NCBI GenBank assembly: GCA_963735495.1
Contig: CAVTLG010000009.1
Location: 1,302,001-1,366,000 of the forward strand
Source: CAVTLG01 sp963735495
Lineage (GTDB): Bacteria; Chloroflexota; Ktedonobacteria; Ktedonobacterales; Ktedonobacteraceae
Reading direction: 5' to 3'
Length of the DNA: 64,000 nt
Below the pieces are notes generated by a model, which saw only the letters and a program-made list of their open reading frames with translations, did no database searches and was not told the origin of the DNA. Both the position numbers and the translations under genes were made by a program. Positions 17,391 through 25,828 of the stretch are shown here, piece after piece (position 1 is the stretch's first letter; every line of letters begins with the position of its first letter).

Positions 17391-19160
17391 ATGAATGAAG
17401 TGACTATTCGTATCGGGGGTGAGTCAGGCGAAGGGACGATCTCCGGGGGAGATATTCTTGCGCTGGCAGCCGCCCGCTGGGGGTATCACGTCTATACTTT
17501 CAGAACCTTTCCAGCCGAAATTCTCGGTGGACCCTGTATGTTTCAGGTGCGCATTAGCGATCACCCGGTAAAATCCATGGGTGACTATGCTGATGTGCTC
17601 ATCTGCCTGAACAAAGAAGCGTATGATCGCAATCGTAGCGAGCTCCGTCATGGCGGCGTGCTCATCTACGATCCCTCCGACTTTACGCCCGAAGCAGGCG
17701 ACTTTATCACCTATGCCGTCCCATTTAACGAAATCGCCCGTAAAGAGATCCAATTCTTTCAAACCAAAAATATGGTCATGCTGGGAGCTATTTCCGGCCT
17801 GTTTGGCCCTCCAGTAGAAGCTATTATCCAGGTAGTTCAATCCAAACTTTCGCGGTCACGCAAGTCCAACTCGACGTTGATGGAAAAGAACCTGCTCGCT
17901 CTGGACGTGGCCAAAACCTACGTGACCGAAAAACTCTCCAAGCAAGATCCCTATCTGCTCTCGACGGTGGAGAAGGCCGACCGCGTGGTTCTCAATGGGA
18001 ACCAGGCCGTGGTAGCTGGTGCACTGGCGGCGCAATGTCGTTACTTCGCAGGCTATCCTATCACACCTGCTAGCGATATTATGGAGGGTCTGGCCAAAGA
18101 GTTGCCCCAGGTAGGTGGAACGTTCTTGCAGGCCGAAGATGAGATGGCCGCGCTGGCTTCGGCTCTTGGAGCTTCCTACGGCGGCATGCGCTCGATGACG
18201 GCTACCTCGGGACCCGGCTTTTCGCTGATGACGGAATTAATCGGCTTTGCGTCGATGGCGGAGCTGCCCGTTGTGATTGTCGATGCTCAGCGCGCTGGCC
18301 CCAGCACCGGGATGCCAACCAAGATGGAACAGTCGGACCTGAGTTTTGCGCTCTACGCCAGTCATGGCGATACACCACGCATGATCCTCGCTCCGGCCAA
18401 TGTCGCGGATTGTTACAACCTGATGATCCTGGCGTTCAATATGGCTGAACGCTACCAGATGCCTGTGCTCTTCCTCACCGATCAGTCTCTGACAGCTCGT
18501 GTAGAGAGCGTTGACCGCAGTGCATTCAAAGCTGCCGAGAACCAACCGCGCATCCAGCCAGCAAATGCACACAACGGACACAATGGTGCCAGTGAGCAGG
18601 TGCTTGTCGGTGCCGCAGCGGCTAGCCATGCATACAATCGCTATGCCAATACCCCGACAGGCATCTCGCCCATCAGCACACCGGGCGCGGGCGCTTCCGG
18701 CTACGTAGCGACTGGTCTGGAACACGATGAGATGGGCCATCCTGACTATGAGGAAGAGGATCACACGGTGATGATGGAGAAACGCTTCCGCAAACTGGCG
18801 ACGGCGGCCTCCGAACTTCCCGTACCAGAGCGCTATGGTGATGAGGATGCGACTATCGGCGTCATCGGCTGGGGATCAACCGAAGGGACTATTCAAGAAG
18901 CGGTCGACCGCGCACGCGCGCAAGGCCACAGAGTAGCTTCCCTTCAGCTCAAGATCCTCTCACCGTTGCCAGACACGGCCATCCAGGATTTTATGCACTC
19001 CGTCCAGAAAGTCATCGTGCCAGAATGTAACTATTCCGGCCAACTGGCGAATCTGCTCGGCGCAAAATATGCAGTACAGGTCACTCGCGTCAATAAATTT
19101 GGCGGTATCCCGTTCACGGCGGGAGAAATCCTACGTGCAATCGAGGAGGTTAACGCATAA
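17391..19160 (+). CDS. korA: 2-oxoacid:ferredoxin oxidoreductase, fused gamma-alpha subunit
   Basis: A 589-residue subunit of the two-subunit KorAB type. Residues 1-190 form the gamma domain (IRIGGESGEGTISGGD, FPAEILGGP). The alpha domain follows from about 200 (GNQAVVAGALAAQCRYFAGY, PITPASDIMEGLAK, ATSGPGFSLMTE) and a C-terminal transketolase-like domain from about 490 (IGVIGWGSTEGTIQEA). A low-complexity Ala/Asn/Gly linker occupies about 390-445. With korB it oxidatively decarboxylates 2-oxoglutarate or a similar oxoacid to acyl-CoA, reducing ferredoxin. Start 17391 has AGGGGG upstream and is preferred over an earlier in-frame Met. The stop overlaps the korB ATG by one base. Confidence 0.9.
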   Translation: MNEVTIRIGGESGEGTISGGDILALAAARWGYHVYTFRTFPAEILGGPCMFQVRISDHPVKSMGDYADVLICLNKEAYDRNRSELRHGGVLIYDPSDFTPEAGDFITYAVPFNEIARKEIQFFQTKNMVMLGAISGLFGPPVEAIIQVVQSKLSRSRKSNSTLMEKNLLALDVAKTYVTEKLSKQDPYLLSTVEKADRVVLNGNQAVVAGALAAQCRYFAGYPITPASDIMEGLAKELPQVGGTFLQAEDEMAALASALGASYGGMRSMTATSGPGFSLMTELIGFASMAELPVVIVDAQRAGPSTGMPTKMEQSDLSFALYASHGDTPRMILAPANVADCYNLMILAFNMAERYQMPVLFLTDQSLTARVESVDRSAFKAAENQPRIQPANAHNGHNGASEQVLVGAAAASHAYNRYANTPTGISPISTPGAGASGYVATGLEHDEMGHPDYEEEDHTVMMEKRFRKLATAASELPVPERYGDEDATIGVIGWGSTEGTIQEAVDRARAQGHRVASLQLKILSPLPDTAIQDFMHSVQKVIVPECNYSGQLANLLGAKYAVQVTRVNKFGGIPFTAGEILRAIEEVNA

Positions 19161-20005
19161 TGACTCAGGCTATCATCAATCCCACCCCAAAAGATTATAA
19201 AAGTGAGGTAAAACCAACCTGGTGTCCAGGCTGTGGCGACTTTGGCGTGCTCAATGCAACGTACCGTGCACTGGCTGGCTTGAAACTCGCGCCAGACGAG
19301 ACGGTGGTGGTATCAGGCATTGGCTGCTCCAGTCGCTTCCCTCACTTTACGAAGACCTTTGGCTTCCACAGTGTACATGGACGTGCCTTACCAGTTGCCC
19401 AGGGTCTAAAAATGGCGCGCCCGGATCTCACTGTCGTAGCCGTCGGGGGCGATGGTGATTTCTTCAGCATCGGTGCCGGCCATCTGGTACATGCGGCGCT
19501 ACGCAATATCGACATCACGGTCGTTGTGATGGATAACGAGATTTATGGACTGACCAAAGGACAAACGTCTCCCACGTCGCCGCATGGTCATGTTACCAAG
19601 TCCACGCCTTATGGACTGCTGGCATCGCAATTTAACCCTATCGCGACGGCACTCTCGTTGAATGTGAGCTTTGTCGCGCGTGGCTATTCCGCGAAGCCGA
19701 AAGATCTGGCCACACTGATTGAGCGGGGAGTGCAGCACAAGGGCTTCTCTTTCATTCACGTGCTCAGTCCCTGCCCGACCTTCTACAATACGTTCGACAC
19801 CTGGGACGAGGCGGTAGAGCTCATTCCTGCCGACCACGATAGCGAGGATAAGGGCAAAGCGATGGTCCTGGCCATGGAGACGCAGAAGCAATTCACGGGC
19901 GTCTTTTTCCAGGCCGAACGTCCGACGATGGATCAGGCCGCACACCAGCTCGTGCAACAGGCCAAACCATTTGATATTGGACAATATATGCAACGCTACG
20001 TCTGA
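19160..20005 (+). CDS. korB: 2-oxoacid:ferredoxin oxidoreductase, beta subunit
   Basis: A 281-residue TPP- and iron-sulfur-binding subunit. TWCPGCGDFGVLNA near the N-terminus supplies cluster ligands, GIGCSSRFPHF follows, and VGGDGDFFSIGAGHLVHAA with VMDNEIYGLTKGQ is the thiamine diphosphate and metal site. SPTSPHG and LSPCPTFYNTFD are also typical. It works with the upstream alpha-gamma subunit; the TAATG overlap shows tight coupling. There is no dedicated ferredoxin gene nearby. A family A hairpin 45 bp downstream may end the transcript. Confidence 0.92.
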   Translation: MTQAIINPTPKDYKSEVKPTWCPGCGDFGVLNATYRALAGLKLAPDETVVVSGIGCSSRFPHFTKTFGFHSVHGRALPVAQGLKMARPDLTVVAVGGDGDFFSIGAGHLVHAALRNIDITVVVMDNEIYGLTKGQTSPTSPHGHVTKSTPYGLLASQFNPIATALSLNVSFVARGYSAKPKDLATLIERGVQHKGFSFIHVLSPCPTFYNTFDTWDEAVELIPADHDSEDKGKAMVLAMETQKQFTGVFFQAERPTMDQAAHQLVQQAKPFDIGQYMQRYV

Positions 20006-20050
20006 TACCAAAGAAGCCTTGGGGGCAATATCATGACTCTCGGAAGAGTC

Positions 20051-20099
20051 GCAAGAACACGCCTCTACCCGCAGAAGTTGGGTAGGGGCGTGTTCTTGC
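20051..20099. repeat. Short family A hairpin after korB
   Basis: Arms 20051-20070 and 20080-20099 (GCAAGAACACGCC.CTACCC and its complement) match at 19 of 20 positions with a 9-nt loop. It lies between convergent korB and the hypothetical gene at 20165, a position where it could act as a bidirectional transcription end. Confidence 0.75.
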
Positions 20100-20164
20100 A
20101 CGCGCTCCCTGGTAAATAAGAAGGTGCTTCACTCTCGATGCATAGGTCAGTTTCTTAATATCCC

Positions 20165-21040
20165 CTACAGCGATTTTTTCTCCTGGGCATGCACAATGAC
20201 AGAATCATAGCGATCAGGTATAATCGTGATCGTTGTTACTTCTAGATGTGGATGGCGCTGTGAAATAAAGTGTTCAATCGCTTTGAAATTAGGTATTTCT
20301 TTCATCAATAATGAAAATTTATCATCGCCTCGATTGTAAACCGGTGGGTTTGCTTTATCTATATTAAGTTGAGGGGCAATTGCTATATATTCTTTATTGG
20401 AAAGAGCATGATTTACAAAAGTCATATCCGGTACTTTTTCATCTAGAGAAATCGGGGTTGGATGTTCTTGGTTATATTCATCGATTGCTTCCTGTTGAAG
20501 GTGATGCATCATCTCCGAATGCGGTAATGTGCGTTGGTAAATCTCTTTTTTTGTCTCGTTCTCATGTAATGGTTTCAGGTTATCAGTTACATCTATGCGT
20601 GAATGACTATAATAAATAAAAAAACGCTCTGCCGGATTATAGTAATTAACGCCTACTAGTTTTTTTGAACCATCCCTCGTATGTTCTTCCCTCATACGTG
20701 TATTTAATCGATAAAAATCATCAACCTCGCTTTTTGTATATCGTCTAATAAAATCTTTTTCGTGGTCTGGAAATGCCCATCCCGCTTCTCTATCAGTACT
20801 ATATAGGTCTCTATAGGTCTCTGTAGAGACCTGAAAGAAGCGCATCTGGACAGAATCTTTCATTTCTTGCGTCCTTTTGTAAAGCTGGTCGCCTTCAGGA
20901 ACAACACGGGCACATTTATCATGCAGTGCTTGAGCGCCTCTCAAGAGTTTGCTCCATTCACCCAAGGTGTATTTATCATCAGATTTCTCTGCAAGGACTT
21001 TCTCATGTATTCTTTGTAAGTCTGCACTTATATGGTTCAA
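20165..21040 (-). CDS. AT-rich hypothetical protein, possibly a C-terminal fragment
   Basis: I do not recognise the family. The 291-residue frame is hydrophilic and helical at first, then mixed; it contains no signal peptide or membrane segment. The only start is TTG at 21040, but the frame is open and protein-like for 52 more codons back to a TAG at 21197-21199 (reading INHDDVHTHPNENLKTSKVE) without any ATG. A lost N-terminus is therefore likely. Base composition is clearly lower in GC than its neighbours, suggesting acquisition by transfer. Notable stretches are FFIYYSHSRIDVTDN and TTITIIPDRYDSVIVH. Confidence 0.6.
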   Translation of the reverse strand: MNHISADLQRIHEKVLAEKSDDKYTLGEWSKLLRGAQALHDKCARVVPEGDQLYKRTQEMKDSVQMRFFQVSTETYRDLYSTDREAGWAFPDHEKDFIRRYTKSEVDDFYRLNTRMREEHTRDGSKKLVGVNYYNPAERFFIYYSHSRIDVTDNLKPLHENETKKEIYQRTLPHSEMMHHLQQEAIDEYNQEHPTPISLDEKVPDMTFVNHALSNKEYIAIAPQLNIDKANPPVYNRGDDKFSLLMKEIPNFKAIEHFISQRHPHLEVTTITIIPDRYDSVIVHAQEKKSL

Positions 21041-21428
21041 TTCATTGGGGGACGATCTACTTTCTTTCGTGAATTCATTAAGATTACGAATAATATCTTC
21101 CTCCTTTGGCGGATGAATTTCTACTTTAGAGGTTTTTAAGTTTTCGTTCGGGTGGGTATGAACATCATCATGATTTATGATTGGAAACGCACCTTTCTAG
21201 CTAGAGATAGGACTAGGATGCCTGCAAAATCCGCGAGCCTTCAGTCGCCTGGGTGCTTCTTGAGAGTTCCTCTCGCAAAATCTGTTTCTTGTGCTAGAGC
21301 TGCTACACCTCTTGTTTTTTCTCGTAAGTTAAACAACCCTCTCCACCCAGAGCTGTTCCCATGTTTCACCCTACGTCATACTGCTATTTTACCAGATCTG
21401 CCTCTGATCCAGCAACCGCCTGGCCCTA

Positions 21429-21540
21429 CTGAATAGATACACGAGACGGTATCTTATCTATTCAGGTGCAGCACAAACCCACGCCAGGGATGGTCCCTAC
21501 GCGAAGAGCCAACGCTGTACCTGAATAGATACCACGAGAC
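21429..21540. repeat. Inverted and direct copies of CTGAATAGATAC next to ftsH
   Basis: CTGAATAGATA (21429-21439) pairs perfectly with TATCTATTCAG (21455-21465). A third, direct copy extended to CTGAATAGATACCACGAGAC lies at 21521-21540, 19 bp from the ftsH stop codon. The role is unknown; the stem could end transcripts from either side. Confidence 0.6.
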
Positions 21541-21558
21541 TGTTCAACTAGCAATTCG

Positions 21559-23850
21559 CTAGGCGCGGAGTAGTTCCTCGAATTGCCCACGGTCAAGCTG
21601 CTCATGCACAATGAGCATATCCGCCAGTAGCTGTAACTGATCTTTGTGTATTGTAAGCAACTGACGCGCCATATCACGTCCCTCATTGAGGATACGCTGC
21701 ACTTCAGTATCGATCAGCGTATTCATCGCCACACCATTAGAGTTGCGTGGCATCGGCGCAGACATAGCCATATACGCCTGACCGAGCGCATCAGCGCGAG
21801 GCCAGAGCACACGTCCATTTGCATCGGCTGCCAGGGCACGCGCTTGCGGCAGTACACCAGTATCGCCACGCCGCATATTGAGCGCATAGTCATCACTACC
21901 AGCCTGATAGTCAGCAAACACGACGCCCACTTGCTCACTCATACCCCAACGCGTCACCATACGCCGGGCCAGATCCGTCACAACCTGAAGATCATTCTCG
22001 GCACCGGTCGTAATGCGATCCACGCCAAAAGTAAGTTCCTCGGCGACGCGTCCACCCAGTCCCACGGCGATGCGTGCCATCAGCGTGGAGCGGCTATAAT
22101 TGTAGCGATCCTCCGCGGTAAATTGTGTGACACCCAGACTCTGGCCACGGGGCAGGATCGTCACACGATTGACCGTATCAGCTTCGTCCAGATGATAGGC
22201 CACAAGCGCATGCCCACCCTCGTGGACAGCTATCGTACGACGCTCTTCCTCACTCATCACGAGGGGACGCAAAGCGCCCAGTTGCACCCGCGCCAATGCA
22301 TCTTCGAAGCATGCATGATCGACGCGTTCCAAATCACGGCGTGCCGCCACCAGAGCAGCCTCATTCACCAGGTTCGCCAGATCTGCGCCAGTCATGCCCG
22401 TCGTGAGGCGTGCCAGACGCTCCAATTCCACATCTTCATGTAAAGGCGTCTTGCGCGTGTGCACCTGCAAAATTGCCTCACGTCCAACCCGGTCGGGCGG
22501 AGAAACCATGATGCGACGGTCAAAGCGACCAGGACGCAGTAAAGCCTTATCCAGAATATCCACGCGGTTCGTCGCCGCCAGCACCACTACAGCCTGCCGC
22601 GTATCAAAACCATCCAGTTCAACCAGCAGCTGATTCAAGGTCTGATCGCGCTCGTCATTGCTGCTCATACGGGTTGAGCGCTTACGACCCACAGCATCCA
22701 GCTCATCGATAAAGATCACACATGGTGCAGCTTTGCGTGCCTGGCTAAAGAGATCCCGCACACGACTCGCTCCGACGCCAACAAACATCTCGACGAACTC
22801 AGATGCGCTCATACTAAAAAATGGCACGTGCGCCTCGCCTGCGACCGCCCTGGCGAGCAATGTCTTCCCCGTTCCTGGAGGTCCGACCAGCAGAGCACCA
22901 CGCGGAATACGCGCACCCAGGCGGTTAAAGCGTTCAGGACTGCGCAAGAATTGCACAATTTCGACGAGTTCAGATCGTACCTCATCGATACCAGCCACAT
23001 CGTCGAACGTGATCGGCGGTGCCGTGCTCACACGGGCGGCAGAGGATTTGCCTGACGCTCCCAGCTTGTTTGTGGGACCAGACGACGTCTTTTGCGGAGG
23101 GGTCGATAACGCATTCGTCTCCTTGCTCCGCTCAAAACGACGGACGCGGCTCTTGCCCAGATGACTCACACGCTGATCGATGGAGCCATCCTGACTCTGA
23201 CGATTGCGCGTCAACAGGAAGACCAGCATAATCACCGCGACAAGCAGAAAGGGCGCGAGTCGCTCCAGCCACACTAGCCAGAGAGGCGTGCTCGCCACAG
23301 GCAGTGTGTGCACTAACACATGGTTATTGAGCAATACATTCATCAGGACCGCGCTGCTGCCGGGTGGAAGCTGCGTGAAGAGCGCGTGTGAAGTATCTAT
23401 CGGTAGCGCAGTGCTCGTCGCAGACATAGGGGCACTGCTCATGCCCAGGCTGTGACTCCACACCGTATAGTCAGTTGAAGCTAACGTCAATTTATGTACA
23501 GTGGTGGCAGTAGTTGTGTTATGCCCTTGTGAAAGCGGCTCCGCGAGAAACCCATTCACGTTATTGCCCTGAATGACTGCTGCCAGCACATTCCCATTAT
23601 TCACCTGACCGACAAAAGTACTGTAATTGACACTGGTCACACCAGCAGGTGCAGCATTAGTCGTAGTACCTGGCAATTGGCTGAGGACAGCAAACAGCAA
23701 TACAACAAACGCACAGAGTAAAATACACGTAACAAGCACGGTACGATGGGTACGGAGCATCTGCCAGACCTTGCGCCCAGAGCTGATTACCTGTTTGCGC
23801 CGCCGTTCATACACGCCAGACTTGTCACGGCGACTGGTCTTATCGTCCAT
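21559..23850 (-). CDS. ftsH: ATP-dependent zinc metalloprotease FtsH
   Basis: Membrane-anchored AAA+ protease, 763 residues (most are 610-660). Two membrane segments near 33-55 and 195-215 bracket an extracytoplasmic domain. The AAA module has GPPGTGKTLLARAVAGEA, VIFIDELDAVG and the arginine-finger region LRPGRFDRR; the protease has VHEGGHALVAYH, a valid HEXXH zinc site. The excess length comes from a longer extracytoplasmic domain and a Ser/Thr/Lys-rich linker of about 60 residues (about 215-275) between the second helix and AITFDDVAG-type start of the AAA domain. It degrades misfolded membrane proteins and regulators. The gene stands alone. Confidence 0.95.
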   Translation of the reverse strand: MDDKTSRRDKSGVYERRRKQVISSGRKVWQMLRTHRTVLVTCILLCAFVVLLFAVLSQLPGTTTNAAPAGVTSVNYSTFVGQVNNGNVLAAVIQGNNVNGFLAEPLSQGHNTTTATTVHKLTLASTDYTVWSHSLGMSSAPMSATSTALPIDTSHALFTQLPPGSSAVLMNVLLNNHVLVHTLPVASTPLWLVWLERLAPFLLVAVIMLVFLLTRNRQSQDGSIDQRVSHLGKSRVRRFERSKETNALSTPPQKTSSGPTNKLGASGKSSAARVSTAPPITFDDVAGIDEVRSELVEIVQFLRSPERFNRLGARIPRGALLVGPPGTGKTLLARAVAGEAHVPFFSMSASEFVEMFVGVGASRVRDLFSQARKAAPCVIFIDELDAVGRKRSTRMSSNDERDQTLNQLLVELDGFDTRQAVVVLAATNRVDILDKALLRPGRFDRRIMVSPPDRVGREAILQVHTRKTPLHEDVELERLARLTTGMTGADLANLVNEAALVAARRDLERVDHACFEDALARVQLGALRPLVMSEEERRTIAVHEGGHALVAYHLDEADTVNRVTILPRGQSLGVTQFTAEDRYNYSRSTLMARIAVGLGGRVAEELTFGVDRITTGAENDLQVVTDLARRMVTRWGMSEQVGVVFADYQAGSDDYALNMRRGDTGVLPQARALAADANGRVLWPRADALGQAYMAMSAPMPRNSNGVAMNTLIDTEVQRILNEGRDMARQLLTIHKDQLQLLADMLIVHEQLDRGQFEELLRA

Positions 23851-24586
23851 TCCTTCACCTCGCCTATCGAAAAGGCTCTCTTCTTTATCATCCTATCCAG
23901 CATATAACATACAATTGGATTTATCGTGCAATCTTTATAAGTAAACTACCTGTCTTAATAGTACATCTCACCTTGAGGTAAGATGCTATTGTTATGAATC
24001 TCTGCCACAACGCAGGGAATGCAGAAGGATTTTTTTACTTAACAAGAAAACAGGCACCACTCTTAAGGGAGTGTTCGGCATGCGCACACATTGGCCGATA
24101 TTGAACTGAAACCAAACACTCTCTTAGTCATTCAGAGGTAGTGTACCGCGTTTCAAGAGGACACGTAGTATATCAGGTACTTTCTTCTCATCACCATAAG
24201 TACCAAGTTGTTTCTATACTAAACATTATACATGGATGAGTCAAACGAACACAACATGAAGCAACCCAAAAAGAGAACGTCGCTATTCTCCCTTTATGGT
24301 TCACCGATTGTTAGTAATTTATATGACGTTAGAAACATGTTTCTCGATACACGGCGAAAAGCATCCTTCCCACGGCAATCCGTAATCACTCAGGTCGGAT
24401 CGCGTAGGGACAATCCCTTGCGGTTGTCCCGGTTGGGCGCATGACCGCACGGGCCGCCGCAAGGGACGCCAGGACCTTTTTCCTTCGCCCACGCCGCAGA
24501 TCGATCTCCAAAAAGGTCCTGGCTCGGCCTCTACGCGCGCTTGCATAGTGCCTGAAACGTTGCCTCACCGGAGTAGTTACGCAATC
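23851..24586. other. 736-bp gene-free spacer with three hairpins
   Basis: No convincing gene is seen. It holds a family C palindrome (24060-24127), a hairpin GGGACAA/TTGTCCC (24407-24430) shared in reverse with 14311-14332, and a perfect 13-bp stem CCAGGACCTTTTT (24469-24481) with its complement (24510-24522). The ftsH promoter must lie at its left end. Confidence 0.6.
24060..24127. repeat. Family C palindrome
   Basis: TCTTAAGGGAGTGTT (24061-24075) faces AACACTCTCTTAG (24116-24128). The right end, GAAACCAAACACTCTCTTAG, matches GAAAACCAAACACTATCTTAG at the hairpin near 59868, so both are taken as one family. An internal stem CGGC...GCCG (TTCGGC/GGCCGA) is visible. Confidence 0.5.
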
Positions 24587-25714
24587 CTACTGTTTCAGAC
24601 CAAGCTTCCGGCGCACTTCAAGTGAGCGCATGATGGCATCGCGGCTGAGTACGCCAAGCAATTGTCCATCGGAGGAGACCACCGGCAATTGGTTCACATC
24701 CTGCGTTGCCATCAGCGGCAGCACTTCTTTGAGGCTCTGTTGTGGTGTGACAGCATGCAAACGCGCCACAGGAATCATGATTTGGCCAACCGGAGTCTGC
24801 GCCCATGTTTCGCGCGGGATATGACGAATGTCGCTCAACGTCACCAGCCCGGCAAACCAGTCTCCTTGCATGACGAACGCCGAACGCAATCCCTGCGGGA
24901 GAAAATAGTCATCGACCAACTTTTGTAGCGAAATATTTGCCGGTACCGTTATCGGTTGCGTATTCATCACCTGCTCAACAGTGACATTGCCAAACATCGC
25001 ATCAAAGTTCGACTGCGCACGCGTCGACTGTGCCGCGCTCAGCAAAAACCAACCCACAAAGCCGATCCAGATACCATCCAGCACATCACCGCCAAAGACC
25101 TGGAAAATCCCCCAGAGGATAAAGAGATAAGCCACGATTTGCCCGACTGTGGCTGCGATACGCGTGGCTGTATTGGCGTTCCCCGTTATCTTCCAGACAA
25201 TCGACCTGAACACACGACCACCATCCAGTGGAAATCCCGGTATCAGGTTGAAGACACCTAAGAGCACATTGATCAGCGCCAGCACCATCAGTACAGCTCC
25301 GACTGCCGAAGGATGGCTGTGAATAGGCAGCCAGAGCAGAAAACACAGCGCGCCAAGCAGAATACTCACCAGTGGGCCAACCACTGACACCTGAAACTCG
25401 ACACCTGGTCGCGGTGCCTCCTGCTCAATATTGGAAACTCCACCAAAAATGAACAGCACTATACTGCGCACAGCCAGGCCATGCGCACGCGCGACCAACG
25501 AGTGAGCCAACTCATGCAGCAGGATCGAGATAAACAGAAGCATTGCGCCCACAATCCCCATCAGGATGTACGTGGAGGTTGCCGCACCGGGATAGAGACC
25601 GGGAAACCAACCAGACGCCAGTGAGGTCGTTAGCAGTACAAGTCCAATCAGCAGGCTAAAATTGATATAAATATCAATGCCAGCCAGTTTGCCAAGGTGG
25701 AATGAGCCAGACAT
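24587..25714 (-). CDS. Site-2 protease family (M50) membrane metalloprotease with CBS pair
   Basis: A 375-residue intramembrane zinc protease. The zinc site is HELAHSLVARAHG near residue 66 and the third ligand lies in LIPGFPLDGGRVFRS. Six or so hydrophobic segments make up the first 230 residues. Two CBS motifs follow: VEQVMNTQPITVPANISLQ (about 250) and VGQIMIPVARLHAVTPQQ (about 312), ending in GVLSRDAIMRSLEVRRKLG. M50B-CBS proteases are usually regulated by adenine nucleotides through the CBS pair. The substrate is unknown. The next upstream gene on this strand, the S9 peptidase, is about 110 bp away. Confidence 0.92.
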   Translation of the reverse strand: MSGSFHLGKLAGIDIYINFSLLIGLVLLTTSLASGWFPGLYPGAATSTYILMGIVGAMLLFISILLHELAHSLVARAHGLAVRSIVLFIFGGVSNIEQEAPRPGVEFQVSVVGPLVSILLGALCFLLWLPIHSHPSAVGAVLMVLALINVLLGVFNLIPGFPLDGGRVFRSIVWKITGNANTATRIAATVGQIVAYLFILWGIFQVFGGDVLDGIWIGFVGWFLLSAAQSTRAQSNFDAMFGNVTVEQVMNTQPITVPANISLQKLVDDYFLPQGLRSAFVMQGDWFAGLVTLSDIRHIPRETWAQTPVGQIMIPVARLHAVTPQQSLKEVLPLMATQDVNQLPVVSSDGQLLGVLSRDAIMRSLEVRRKLGLKQ

Positions 25715-25828
25715 CGCACAAACTCCTTTCCTGCTCCTCCTGCATCAGTAGCAGTGAAACGGTATATTGCCTTGTATTCAGATGAGAAACGCGCTGTGGC
25801 ACATTTCTCATCTGGATACATATAGGTA

